Assembly: GCA_022651005.1 (NCBI GenBank)
Contig: JALCQD010000004.1
Span: 172,016 to 236,015 of the forward strand
Origin: Bifidobacteriaceae bacterium
GTDB lineage: Bacteria; Actinomycetota; Actinomycetes; Actinomycetales; Bifidobacteriaceae
Reading direction: 5' to 3'
Length of the DNA stretch: 64,000 bases
Numbering within the stretch: position 1 is the first letter of the stretch; every line of letters begins with the position of its first letter. Both the position numbers and the translations under genes were made by a program. Positions 26,275 through 36,940 of this stretch are shown one piece after another. The notes under the pieces were generated by a model that was not told where the DNA came from, did not search any database, and was given only the letters and a program-made list of their open reading frames with translations.

Positions 26275-27933
26275 ATGGCTGAACTGACCATCAATCCCGC
26301 CTCCATACGGAAGGCGCTTGATGATTTTGTCGACTCCTATACGCCGTCGGATACACCGACCCAAGAGGTCGGTTACGTTCGCACGGCTGGTGACGGCATC
26401 GCCCATGTAGAGGGTCTCCCCGGCTGCATGGCCAACGAGCTGCTCACCTTCGAGGACGGCACGCAAGGCCTCGCCTTCAACCTTGATGCTCGCGAGATCG
26501 GTGTCGTCATTCTTGGCGACTTCGCCGGCATTGAGGAAGGTCAGGAAGTCCGCCGCACAGGCGAAGTTCTCTCCGTTCCTGTTGGCGATGGCTATCTTGG
26601 CCGCACGGTCGATCCTCTGGGTCGCCCGATCGACGGTCTCGGCGACATCAAGGCTGAGGGAAGGCGCATCCTGGAGGCTCAGGCCCCTGACGTGATGCAC
26701 CGCCATCCTGTGGATGAGCCGATGTCGACCGGCATCAAGGCAATTGACGCAATGACCCCCATCGGTCGTGGACAGCGTCAGCTGATCATTGGTGACCGTC
26801 AGACCGGCAAGACCGCAATCGCGCTCGACACCATCATCAACCAGAAGACCAACTGGGAGTCCGGCGACCCCAAGAAGCAGGTTCGCTGCATCTACGTCGC
26901 AATCGGCCAGAAGGGCTCTACCATCGCATCGGTGCGTAGCTCCCTTGAAGAGGCCGGCGCCATGGAGTACACCACCATCGTGGCATCTCCTGCGTCTGAC
27001 TCCGCGGGCTTCAAGTACATTTCTGCGTACACCGGCTCGGCCATCGGCCAGCACTGGATGTACAACGGCAAGCACGTTCTCATCGTGTTCGACGACTTGA
27101 GCAAGCAGGCTGACGCCTACCGTGCAGTCTCGCTGCTGCTGCGTCGTCCGCCGGGGCGCGAGGCTTACCCCGGAGATGTGTTCTACCTCCATTCCCGTCT
27201 GCTCGAGCGCTGCGCAAAGCTCTCGGAAGATCTGGGTGGTGGCTCGATGACGGGTCTCCCGATCATCGAGACGAAGGCGAACGATGTGTCCGCCTACATT
27301 CCTACGAACGTCATCTCCATCACTGATGGTCAGATCTTCCTGCAGTCCGATCTGTTCAACGCCAACCAGCGTCCTGCTGTGGACGTCGGCATCTCGGTGT
27401 CCCGAGTCGGTGGCGCTGCACAGACCAAGGCTCTGAAGAAGGTCTCGGGCACATTGAAGATCTCGCTGGCCCAGTACCGCTCACTTCAGTCCTTCGCCAT
27501 GTTCGCGTCCGATCTGGATGCTGCATCGAAGGCTCAGCTGACGCGCGGTGCTCACCTCACCGAGCTCCTCAAGCAGCCGCAGTTCACCCCCTACTCCATG
27601 GAGAAGCAGGTTGTCTCCGTGTGGGCGGGTACTCACGGCAAGCTCGATGATCTGCCCCTCGGCGACGTTCTTCCCTTTGAAACCGGTCTGCACGACTACT
27701 TGGCACACAACACCAAGATTCTCGATACCATTCGCGACACCGGTGACTTCACCGATGACACGGAGAAGGCACTTGACAAAGCCGTGGATGACTACCGCCT
27801 GAGCTATGTGAAGGCGGACGGCACTCCTTTGGTGTCCAAGAAGGAAGAGGGCGTTGCTCCTGCAAAGGTTGAGCAGGAGAAGTTCGTCAAGCCGAAGTCA
27901 GCTAAGGCAAAGACCGACGGAGAAGAGAAGTAA
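26275..27933 (+). CDS. atpA: F1Fo ATP synthase subunit alpha
   Basis: The 552-aa non-catalytic nucleotide-binding subunit of F1 has a Walker A motif GDRQTGKT near residue 173 and the signature segment [17 protein letters not shown]. An N-terminal beta-barrel begins near residue 30. The C-terminal tail after residue 515 is Lys/Glu-rich, a modest extension. AAGGAGTGATTC precedes the ATG. About 80 bases separate it from atpH, the longest gap in the operon; no internal terminator was seen there. Confidence 0.96.
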   Translation: MAELTINPASIRKALDDFVDSYTPSDTPTQEVGYVRTAGDGIAHVEGLPGCMANELLTFEDGTQGLAFNLDAREIGVVILGDFAGIEEGQEVRRTGEVLSVPVGDGYLGRTVDPLGRPIDGLGDIKAEGRRILEAQAPDVMHRHPVDEPMSTGIKAIDAMTPIGRGQRQLIIGDRQTGKTAIALDTIINQKTNWESGDPKKQVRCIYVAIGQKGSTIASVRSSLEEAGAMEYTTIVASPASDSAGFKYISAYTGSAIGQHWMYNGKHVLIVFDDLSKQADAYRAVSLLLRRPPGREAYPGDVFYLHSRLLERCAKLSEDLGGGSMTGLPIIETKANDVSAYIPTNVISITDGQIFLQSDLFNANQRPAVDVGISVSRVGGAAQTKALKKVSGTLKISLAQYRSLQSFAMFASDLDAASKAQLTRGAHLTELLKQPQFTPYSMEKQVVSVWAGTHGKLDDLPLGDVLPFETGLHDYLAHNTKILDTIRDTGDFTDDTEKALDKAVDDYRLSYVKADGTPLVSKKEEGVAPAKVEQEKFVKPKSAKAKTDGEEK

Positions 27934-27936
27934 CAC

Positions 27937-28869
27937 ATGGCCTCTCAACTCGCATTCAAGTCTCGCATCGAATCGACGCAATCCCTGGCGAAGATTTTCA
28001 ACGCCCAGGAAATGATCGCTTCTTCGCACATCGCGAAGGCGCGCAACGTCGCTTTGGCTGCGAAGCCCTATTCCGATGCGATCGATGACGCCATGATGAG
28101 CTTGGTTGCTCATACGAAAATCTCTCACCCCATCTTCGAGAAGAAGGAAAAGGAGAACAACCCTCGGGTCGCAGTGATGGCAATCACGGCGGATCGCGGT
28201 ATGGCAGGTGCGTACACCTCGTCCATCATTCGTGAAACCGAAGGCCTCCTTTCCCGCCTCGACGGAGAGGGCAAGATTCCCGAACTCTACGTGTTCGGCC
28301 GCCGCGGTGTGTCGTACTTCAAGTACCGCAACCGTGACATCGAAGGCACGTGGGAAGGGAATTCCGACCATCCGGGTGTTGAGATCGCTGAGCAGATCTC
28401 CCAGACTTTGCTCGACGCGTACATGAAACCCGCCTCCAAGGGCGGTGTGTCCGAGCTCTACATCGTGTTCACGGAATTCGTCAACATGGTCGTGCAAAAG
28501 GTGCGCATTCTGAGAATGCTGCCAGTACAGCTGGTGGATCATTCCGAGGATTCCGACGACGTCAATTCTGTTGGCCCAGCTGTTGCCGACAGCGGAGTGC
28601 CGCCGTTGTATACCTTCGAGCCCAGTGCCGAAGAGGTGCTTGACGCGATTCTGCCGCGGTATGTGCAGTCTCGTATTCATGAGTGCCTTTTGACTGCAGC
28701 AGCGTCGGAGACGGCGAGCAGGCAGAACGCAATGCACACGGCGACGGACAACGCCAACGATCTCATCGACCAGCTCACGCGCAAGCTCAACGCTTCGCGT
28801 CAGGCGTCGATCACACAGGAACTGACCGAAATTATCGGTAGCGCAGATGCGCTCAATAAGGAAGAGTAG
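27937..28869 (+). CDS. atpG: F1Fo ATP synthase subunit gamma
   Basis: The 310-aa central rotor shaft has the N-terminal helix (FKSRIESTQSLAKIFNAQEMIA) and the C-terminal helix (RQNAMHTATDNANDLIDQL) that form the coiled coil inside the alpha-beta hexamer. The Rossmann-like domain begins with VMAITADRGMAGAYTS. The gene starts 3 bases after the atpA stop, so translation is probably coupled. Confidence 0.95.
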   Translation: MASQLAFKSRIESTQSLAKIFNAQEMIASSHIAKARNVALAAKPYSDAIDDAMMSLVAHTKISHPIFEKKEKENNPRVAVMAITADRGMAGAYTSSIIRETEGLLSRLDGEGKIPELYVFGRRGVSYFKYRNRDIEGTWEGNSDHPGVEIAEQISQTLLDAYMKPASKGGVSELYIVFTEFVNMVVQKVRILRMLPVQLVDHSEDSDDVNSVGPAVADSGVPPLYTFEPSAEEVLDAILPRYVQSRIHECLLTAAASETASRQNAMHTATDNANDLIDQLTRKLNASRQASITQELTEIIGSADALNKEE

Positions 28870-30695
<1,826 letters not shown>

Positions 30696-30720
30696 TGCAG
30701 TAATACTGAATAATGGTGCC

Positions 30721-30752
30721 TGAGGGTCTGGCGTGAATTCGCTAGACCCTCA
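30721..30752 (+). terminator. stem-loop terminator of the atp operon
   Basis: TGAGGGTCT and AGACCCTCA form a 9-bp stem with an inner GCG/CGC pairing. Only a weak T-rich stretch (ATCTTTCT) follows. Confidence 0.65.
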
Positions 30753-30806
30753 ACATCTTTCTAAGAAGTGTCTTTAACTAAACAATAGTGTATATTTTTC
30801 TGATAA

Positions 30807-30828
30807 GAGGTAGCAAAGGTGCTATCTC
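30807..30828 (+). promoter_or_regulatory. small leader hairpin before the secreted-peptide gene
   Basis: GAGGTAGC and GCTATCTC (one mismatch) enclose 6 bases just before AAAGGAAATATC and the start codon. It could mask or stabilise the ribosome-binding region. Confidence 0.35.
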
Positions 30829-30848
30829 CTGTAAATAAAGGAAATATC

Positions 30849-30983
30849 ATGAATAATCCACTCAGAAAGAAAGTTCTCTCTTTGGTTTCTGCGGCTGGAT
30901 CGGTGGCTTTGGCATTGTCAATGGCGACGCCTGCCTTTGCTATCACGCCGGAAGCCGGGTACCGGCAAACAGTAAATGTCTGA
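30849..30983 (+). CDS. 44-aa secreted peptide with a signal sequence
   Basis: This short frame is preceded by AAAGGAAATATC and reads as a clean Sec signal peptide: basic start (NNPLRKK), a hydrophobic core of about 15 residues, then a predicted signal peptidase site after ATPAFA. Only 13 residues (ITPEAGYRQTVNV) would remain after cleavage. It could be a tiny secreted peptide such as a signal, or the remnant of a larger secreted protein cut off by a stop. Twelve bases separate it from a lipoprotein gene on the same strand. No family was recognised. Confidence 0.5.
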   Translation: MNNPLRKKVLSLVSAAGSVALALSMATPAFAITPEAGYRQTVNV

Positions 30984-30995
30984 AAGCGATTACGT

Positions 30996-32274
30996 ATGAA
31001 GAAGAAGCGTATCCCGGCAGCCCTTCTCAGCGTCATCGTTTTTTTTGAGCATGACGGGATGCGCTGCTCTTCAATCGTCGACTCCGTTGACTGACGTCAC
31101 CTTGAAAGATGTTGCGTTTGCGATTCCTCTGTATGAGATTGCTGGCTCAATGGTCAGCGTGGATCGTTCCCAGATGGTTTTTGTGTACAAAGATGGCAGC
31201 TATCAGATTCATGATGGCACCGCCATGTTTGATCTCGCACCTGTGTGGACTCACAAAGGGCTCTCCTTCGCGGACAGGACGGATGACTATTTCGTTGGGG
31301 AAAACCCGCAAGATACGAAGACGGTTCCCCATAAGAAGACCGATTTCCAGTATGCTTCAATTGCTCTCGGGAGTGATCAGCGATTGACTATATACAACAC
31401 TGGGATGCAAGACAAAGTGGACGGCAGGGCCATCATTACCGATTCCGTGGGGCACTCATCAACAAAGGCGTATTCGACGAAGGGGACTCTCGCTGCCACT
31501 TCTTTGACATCCTGTGGCTCTTTGACTCTAGGAGTGGTAGGCGACGAATCCGATTTCACGAGACTGCATCTCTACAGATTCGCTGACCACGAGAGAATCG
31601 GTTTTAAGAAATTGAAGAACCTCCAGATAGAGGCGAAAAGTTTTAGCAGTGAAGTTTTAAGAACAATTGACGGTGTCCCAACGATGGAAGATCTCGTAGT
31701 TGGAAGCACGTCATTGCCGTGTGCCGACGATACGATTCATTTCATTGCGAAGGTTTCCAAAACCCAGACAGAGGCTAGCACTGAAGTCCTCATTTCGGGC
31801 TCATGGAATATCAAAACAGGGAAAGCTCGCTACGTTCCACTCCGGAATAGTGACGGGAGTCTCATCACCAATGAATATGGTGACTATGGAGGGGAATGGT
31901 CGGGTTACGACTACGATCAGCAGTCTTTCGACGGTTCTACGCATACTTTTGTGAGCTCTGAAACTGGAAGACTGATGCAGACCGACGTGAAAACTGGCGT
32001 AACTAGGGTGCTTGATGCGCCGAAGATCACGGGTGGTGCGCCCTACAACGGGAGAATCTACCTGAGATCGTCAAAGACTCGTTTCTATGTTTTCATGTTG
32101 CCGATGAACGATAACGGTGGCATTCACTCGACGGTGAGGATCTATGATCGCCGCACCACCAAGCTCATCAAAGTATTTACGATTGACGATTCCTTCACCC
32201 ACCACCTTCAGACAGATTCAGTCCAAAACGGGTCTCCCGTCATCAATCCTGCTGAGCCACTCTTTAGAGAATAA
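30996..32274 (+). CDS. putative lipoprotein, frame interrupted at a T8 tract in the signal peptide
   Basis: An ATG at 30996 starts MKKKRIPAALLSVIVF, a lipoprotein-type signal. The matching lipobox (SMTGC) and the remaining 410 residues lie in a different frame starting at about 31045. The break falls in eight consecutive T (31039-31046); removing one T joins the frames into a 425-aa lipoprotein. As sequenced, translation would need slippage or the internal TTG at 31045. The mature part is beta-rich with repeated short Ser/Thr/Gly turns (propeller-like) and no recognised family. The region is more A+T-rich than the surroundings. A simple sequencing error cannot be excluded. Confidence 0.6.
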
Positions 32275-32288
32275 TTTTGTACACCAGG

Positions 32289-32294
32289 TATCCT
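32289..32294 (+). promoter_or_regulatory. -10 box of a probable leaderless nucS transcript
   Basis: TATCCT lies 8 bases before the GTG start of nucS, with no Shine-Dalgarno sequence between. Confidence 0.4.
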
Positions 32295-32302
32295 TGATAC
32301 TT

Positions 32303-33046
32303 GTGCGAATTATTGTTGCTACATGCTCGGCCGAGTATTCGGGCCGTCTCAACGCCCGTCTTCCTTACGCAAAGCGCGTGATCCTCATCAAGGCGGACAA
32401 CTCCTGTCTCATCTTTTCGGAACTGGGCTCCTACAAGCCGCTCAACTGGATGGCGGCTCCGTGCACGGTGAAAGAGCATGAGGTAGAGGCCGACGAGGCT
32501 GTGCATATGAACGCCATTGACGTGGACGATACGGATGCGGCGGGTGAGGAGCACGTACCCACTCGCATTCTCGAGGTTGCCGCGGCGAAGTCGTCCGATA
32601 TTCTCACGGTGACGCTGTATTCCGTCGAATCTGACACCACTACAGATCTGGGTACGGACCCCGGCCTCATCAAGGACGGCGTCGAGGATCACCTCCAGCG
32701 TTACCTCGCCGAGCAGATTGAGCGCATCGGCAAGGGCGCCCGCCTGGTGCGCCGCGAGTATCCGACCGCCATCGGCCCGGTTGACATCATGGCGATAGAC
32801 GCCGAGGGCACCAACGTCGCCATTGAAATCAAGCGCCACGGTGGCATTGACGGCGTGGAGCAGCTGACACGCTATTGCAAGCTTCTTAACAGAGATCCCT
32901 TGCTGGCTCCCGTTCGCGGCATCTTTGCCGCTCAGACTATTTCACCCCAGGCGCGCGTCTTGGCTCAGGACCGAGGTTTTGAGTGTCTCATCTTGGACTA
33001 TGAGGACATGAAGGGCACAAAGAGCGACGACATTACGTTGTTCTGA
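32303..33046 (+). CDS. nucS: mismatch-specific endonuclease NucS/EndoMS
   Basis: The 247-aa nuclease performs non-canonical mismatch repair in Actinobacteria and Archaea that lack MutS/MutL. The N-terminal half (VRIIVATCSAEYSGRLNARL) is the DNA-binding and dimerisation domain. The C-terminal RecB-like nuclease domain shows GPVDIMAIDAEG and AIEIKRHGG with the catalytic Asp, Glu and Lys. It ends in ITLF, where other NucS proteins carry a sliding-clamp-binding tail. I chose the GTG at 32303 by family start; the frame stays open upstream into the lipoprotein gene. It is convergent with the FKBP gene. Confidence 0.93.
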   Translation: MRIIVATCSAEYSGRLNARLPYAKRVILIKADNSCLIFSELGSYKPLNWMAAPCTVKEHEVEADEAVHMNAIDVDDTDAAGEEHVPTRILEVAAAKSSDILTVTLYSVESDTTTDLGTDPGLIKDGVEDHLQRYLAEQIERIGKGARLVRREYPTAIGPVDIMAIDAEGTNVAIEIKRHGGIDGVEQLTRYCKLLNRDPLLAPVRGIFAAQTISPQARVLAQDRGFECLILDYEDMKGTKSDDITLF

Positions 33047-34203
33047 ACAGGATTCTCATGGTGATGGTGATATGCCACGGGGCAAGTCGACTCTGTGCAG
33101 GGCCATACAACGGTGGTATGGCAGCGAGCTAGTGAGGCGACTTGCCCCGTGGCAAATCTATCTCGCGAGAAGAGCGGAGATTTAATACGCCGCCAGAATA
33201 TCGAGACGAACACGAGCGTGGAATTCTTAGGAATTGAACCCTGAGCCGTGCTGCCATAGCCCAGACTTGGCGGAATGATGAGCAAGACCTGAGAGCCCAC
33301 AGTCTGGCCCTTCAAGCCCTGTCCCCAGCCCTTGATGACTTGTGTTGACAGGTCAGTCACGTCGAGGGGAGTGCCCGTCTTCCACGAGGAATCGAATTGG
33401 GTGCCGTTGAGCAGCCATCCGGAATACTGCACACGCAGGCCGGAGGTTGAGGTGACTTTGGCGCCCTTGCCCTTGATGAGCGTCTGGCTCACCAGACTCT
33501 TAGTGGCCTTGTATTTCTTCAACTCAGCTTTGGTGATGGATGGCTTGCCGTTGGAAGCGAGCGTCACCTTGGGAAGAGTGGAAGGAATGTTGGAGACCTT
33601 GGTGCCTGTGGCCTTTGCGAGATCGTTCTTCACGGAGACGATAGTTTCAACGTAGACGTACGGATCAGTTGTGGACGTTGACCCTGAAGTAGAGGAGGTC
33701 GAGTTCGATGTGGAGGTCTGCGGCATGCCGAAGGCGATGGCTGCCCCCACTTTCTGAGAGAGGAAGATCTTCAAATACTCTGCGGAGGCGCTGCCGGAAT
33801 CGAGGGCAAGTGAGCAGTCTTTCTTGTTTTCTTTCCACGTAGAGCCGAGTTCTTCGCCCGATTTCGCGTTGTATACCACCGTCTGCATGCACACGCGTTG
33901 GCCAGACTTGAGCGCGGCGCCCGTACCTTCCTGCAGCACTTTGTATGAGTTCGTCTTAATCGTCATCGGCGTCTTGAGAGTCACCTTGAGCTTTGTTCCT
34001 TCTTTTCCGGTGGCGCTCACTCCAGTGAGTGCACCCAGAGCAGCGGAGGAGGACGAATCAGAGGAGCTTGAATCAGATGACGATTTCGACGACGAGTCGG
34101 AGCTGGAGGATGATCCACACGCGCTGAGAGAGAAAATCAGAGCGGCAGACGCGATCGTTGCGCCGACAGCGGAGAGGAGATGACGGTGTTGTTTTTTATT
34201 CAT
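32998..34203 (-). CDS. FKBP-type peptidyl-prolyl isomerase lipoprotein, apparent C-terminal frameshift
   Basis: The protein has a lipoprotein signal (lipobox SLSAC), a long Ser/Asp linker, and a C-terminal FKBP domain (VQYSGWLLNGTQFDSSWKTG, IPPSLGYGS, STLVFV). FKBPs catalyse prolyl cis-trans isomerisation; this one would act outside the cell. The domain should end VVDILAAY and stop at 33182. Instead a one-base deletion at about 33204/33205 shifts the frame, adding about 65 unrelated residues and running into the nucS 3' end. The undisturbed protein would be about 340 aa. The start ATG at 34203 follows TACTGT by 7 bases. This may be a sequencing error or a real frameshift. Confidence 0.85.
   Translation of the reverse strand: MNKKQHRHLLSAVGATIASAALIFSLSACGSSSSSDSSSKSSSDSSSSDSSSSAALGALTGVSATGKEGTKLKVTLKTPMTIKTNSYKVLQEGTGAALKSGQRVCMQTVVYNAKSGEELGSTWKENKKDCSLALDSGSASAEYLKIFLSQKVGAAIAFGMPQTSTSNSTSSTSGSTSTTDPYVYVETIVSVKNDLAKATGTKVSNIPSTLPKVTLASNGKPSITKAELKKYKATKSLVSQTLIKGKGAKVTSTSGLRVQYSGWLLNGTQFDSSWKTGTPLDVTDLSTQVIKGWGQGLKGQTVGSQVLLIIPPSLGYGSTAQGSIPKNSTLVFVSIFWRRIKSPLFSRDRFATGQVASLARCHTTVVWPCTESTCPVAYHHHHENPVQNNVMSSLFVPFMSS
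33073..33154. repeat. 82-bp element with 17-bp perfect inverted repeats
   Basis: TGCCACGGGGCAAGTCG (33073-33089) and its exact complement (33138-33154) enclose an inner hairpin GCCATAC/GTATGGC. It lies between the convergent nucS and FKBP genes, once the FKBP frameshift is discounted. There is no T-run, so it may be a bidirectional terminator of another kind or a small mobile palindromic element. Confidence 0.7.
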
Positions 34204-34210
34204 TGAACCC

Positions 34211-34216
34211 ACAGTA
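34211..34216 (-). promoter_or_regulatory. -10 box of a probable leaderless FKBP transcript
   Basis: On the minus strand TACTGT lies exactly 7 bases before the ATG at 34203. Confidence 0.5.
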
Positions 34217-34308
34217 GCGGCAGTTTCATAAGAGTTGTGGAGGTGGCCGATATCGGAGAAAAATCCACTCATTTCGAGTGGTAACAGCCGTAAGTGGAGA
34301 CTTAACGG

Positions 34309-34314
34309 TAAAAT
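34309..34314 (+). promoter_or_regulatory. -10 box upstream of the 34.3 kb membrane protein gene
   Basis: TAAAAT lies 9 bases before the ATG at 34324, again with no Shine-Dalgarno sequence between, giving a leader of at most a few bases. Confidence 0.5.
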
Positions 34315-34323
34315 GGACGGGCT

Positions 34324-35760
34324 ATGGACAAAAAGACTTCCGTGCCTTCGCACTCTCTCAACGAATCTGACGACTCCGCAGACGTTCAGGAAAACGTTCC
34401 TGATGACGTTGTGGTCAGTGACGAGAGCGACGTCATTGATGGCGCCGCTTCGCACGATAGCGCTCATGATGGAGATTCCGACACAGTGGAAGATCCCGAC
34501 GTGCCGATCGAGGGCACATCAGATGAGCCTGCCGAGAAGTCCAAGAAGAAGCGCCCGCGTCACGTCGTAATTCTTCGCTTTATTGTCGCGCCGATTCTCG
34601 TCGTCGCAGCCGTGGTCTGTGCCGTGTTCTCGATCCTCGCGGCCACCTCGTGGCGTCCCGATCCCACCGCTCGTGCAAGTGCTGACACCAGCACGCGGTA
34701 TATCGTGACGGATCCTGGGGTGCTGTCGCTCGCCAATGAAAACGTGAGCATCGCGGTCACCTCGGATTCGCAGGTGTGCATGGCAGTCGGTTCGTCTCAG
34801 GACGTGGCGGGTTGGATTGCCTCTCATCAGTACACGCGCGTCAAGGGATTGACTACGTGGAGCAAGTTGTCGGCCAGCAAGGAAACCGCTGCTGCTGACA
34901 CCTCCAGTGCTGCGGGAACGGACTCGGCAGATTCTGCCGACAACGAGACTCTTGCGCTCAAGGATTCCGACATGTGGCTGCAGACGAAGTGCGGCACCGG
35001 AACCGTCAACATGACGTGGAAGTCGACGTCGACAAACCAAGCCCTCATCGTGGATACGAATCCTGAGGCAGCGGAATCCGACACTTCAGGAGTGCAAGCA
35101 CGTCTTGCGCTCACATGGGTGCGTACGCAGGTTCTCGATCTCTCCACGCCACTCGCTTTCCTGGCGGCCCTTCTGCTCCTGGGAGCAGTGTTGAGCGCAA
35201 CTCTGTTTGCAATGGCACCTGAGCTGCGTCGTAAGCGTCGCGCGGAGAAGGAAGCGGAGCTAGCGGAAGAGCACGGTGAAGAACGCGTGGGAGAGATGGG
35301 GCAGGATTCTCCTCGCTGGGTGCACGATCACGCGGAACTCGCGCATCGCAAGGCTCGCACAACGCATCGCAGGACGCAGAAGCGCAAGAGATCGCTCTTC
35401 CGGCACTCTGCAGCTAACCATGGCGATGTCACTCGCGACTCCGCTGCAGAAGGCGGCAACGCACTTTCTTCTGGTTCTCCTGCCATCGTCGATGTGAAAA
35501 GCGTCAATATGGTGGCTCGCCAACAAGAGGCAAGCACGAACGAAAACGATGACGGTTCAGCGTCAGATTCCGATCTTGCCGCGCCCTCTTCCGAGGAAGG
35601 TTCCGCAACCGGCGCCATCAGTTCGGGAGAGCTGGCAGATTACTTTGCGCGTCTGGCCGACGAACGTCTTGGTGACGAGGACGACGCCGATAATGGCACG
35701 GATTCCGGTGCGCATGACGACAATCATGATGACGATGAGGAGACTCACGACAATGACTGA
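34324..35760 (+). CDS. hypothetical membrane protein with acidic tails
   Basis: The 478-aa protein has an acidic N-terminal tail of about 75 residues, then KKKRPRHVV and a membrane helix (about 82-105). An outside domain of about 190 residues follows, and then a second helix (LSTPLAFLAALLLLGAVLSATLFAM). The C-terminal half is cytoplasmic, rich in Arg/Lys at first and then extremely acidic (Asp/Glu/His/Asn). Two cysteines in the outside domain could pair. No family motif was recognised; the architecture suggests an envelope or signalling role. Its 3' end overlaps the next lipoprotein gene by 8 bases, so they form an operon. Confidence 0.6.
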   Translation: MDKKTSVPSHSLNESDDSADVQENVPDDVVVSDESDVIDGAASHDSAHDGDSDTVEDPDVPIEGTSDEPAEKSKKKRPRHVVILRFIVAPILVVAAVVCAVFSILAATSWRPDPTARASADTSTRYIVTDPGVLSLANENVSIAVTSDSQVCMAVGSSQDVAGWIASHQYTRVKGLTTWSKLSASKETAAADTSSAAGTDSADSADNETLALKDSDMWLQTKCGTGTVNMTWKSTSTNQALIVDTNPEAAESDTSGVQARLALTWVRTQVLDLSTPLAFLAALLLLGAVLSATLFAMAPELRRKRRAEKEAELAEEHGEERVGEMGQDSPRWVHDHAELAHRKARTTHRRTQKRKRSLFRHSAANHGDVTRDSAAEGGNALSSGSPAIVDVKSVNMVARQQEASTNENDDGSASDSDLAAPSSEEGSATGAISSGELADYFARLADERLGDEDDADNGTDSGAHDDNHDDDEETHDND

Positions 35761-36772
35761 CAGCATGAAAACGACTGTGATGACGCGTGCGGCGGCGGCC
35801 GTTTTGGGCGCGTCGATGATCTTCGGCCTCTCTGCGTGCGATACGCCAGTGCCGACGCCAGATCAGAAATCATCCACTCAAACGAGCCCCAATATCACGC
35901 AGGCTCAGGAGAAGAAGATCGAGTCTGAGATTCTCAGTACTTTGACTGCAGCCGATGCAGCAAAGAGCGCGAAAGGACTATCAAGCCGCGTGGAGGGGCC
36001 CGAGCTCGCCATCCGTACCAGTCAGCTCCAGGTGGTCAAGTCCACAGGAAAAGCGGATTCCAAAATGGAGATCCCCAAGAACATTCGGCAGACGGTGCTG
36101 CCCATAGCCACGGGCTGGCCGCGTTCGGTCTACACCATCACCACCACCACGGCAGACCAACAATCCGAACGTCTCCTGGTTCTCAACCAGAGTTCGGCGC
36201 GGAGCAATTACAAGCTGTGGGGCTTGGTGCGCCTCTTCTCTGGTATCAGTCTGCCCAAGTTCCCCATCCCTTCCATCGGTACCAAAATCGGCACAGTGAA
36301 GGATTCCGGACTTGCGGCGACCCCAGAAAAGGCGCTCACCATGTACGCTGACGTGTTGCAAAACGGTACCAAGTCGGCCTCTGCGAGCAAATTCACCAGC
36401 GATCAATTCCGCACAACTCTCGCGGATCTCACCGCCTCGGTGGAGAAGGGCGTTACCGCGAACAAGGGATCGCAAACGCAGACTTTCACGCCCGATATTG
36501 ATAACGCCAAAATCATGCGAACGGCCGACGGGGGCGATCTCGTCGTAGCCCAGATTAATTCCGTGTGGGAGCGCTCGGCGGGTGAGGGACGCGAATCGCA
36601 GCCGGCCTCCGACGCCGAAAAGGTGCTGTATGGCAAGAAGACGTATACCTCCAAGATGAAGGTGACCTACGTCAACGTGGTGGCACTGTACATTCCGTCG
36701 GCTTCCTCAAAGGCCAAGATTCAGGCAGTGGGGGCAGAGCGACAGCCCGTCAAGGTGGAAGCGGTCAAGTAA
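35753..36772 (+). CDS. hypothetical lipoprotein
   Basis: The 339-aa protein has a basic start, a hydrophobic signal and the lipobox GLSAC, so it should be lipid-anchored on the outer face of the membrane. The mature part has alternating beta and helical stretches (GWPRSVYTITTTTADQQSERLLVLNQ, KFTSDQFRTTLADLT) with no family I can name. The start ATG at 35753 overlaps the end of the preceding membrane protein gene. Because the two are translationally coupled, they may act together at the envelope. Confidence 0.65.
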   Translation: MTDSMKTTVMTRAAAAVLGASMIFGLSACDTPVPTPDQKSSTQTSPNITQAQEKKIESEILSTLTAADAAKSAKGLSSRVEGPELAIRTSQLQVVKSTGKADSKMEIPKNIRQTVLPIATGWPRSVYTITTTTADQQSERLLVLNQSSARSNYKLWGLVRLFSGISLPKFPIPSIGTKIGTVKDSGLAATPEKALTMYADVLQNGTKSASASKFTSDQFRTTLADLTASVEKGVTANKGSQTQTFTPDIDNAKIMRTADGGDLVVAQINSVWERSAGEGRESQPASDAEKVLYGKKTYTSKMKVTYVNVVALYIPSASSKAKIQAVGAERQPVKVEAVK

Positions 36773-36803
36773 CTCGAGGAACGCGGTGTGGCAAGATACG
36801 GCA

Positions 36804-36862
36804 AGCCCGGTAATTCTCGGCTCATGGTGATGAGCGGCACGAGAGACACCGGGCTCCTCTAT
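36804..36862 (+). terminator. large terminator hairpin
   Basis: AGCCCGGT (36804-36811) pairs with ACCGGGCT (36848-36855), with inner TCTCG/CGAGA and CTCAT/ATGAG helices, followed by TCCTCTATT. The T-run is weak. Confidence 0.65.
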
Positions 36863-36940
36863 TGTTGGAATGGTGAAACAGTGTCGCGCAGCATGCAAAG
36901 GCATGCGCGACACGTTGGCAATACGAAATGAGGTTGAGGT

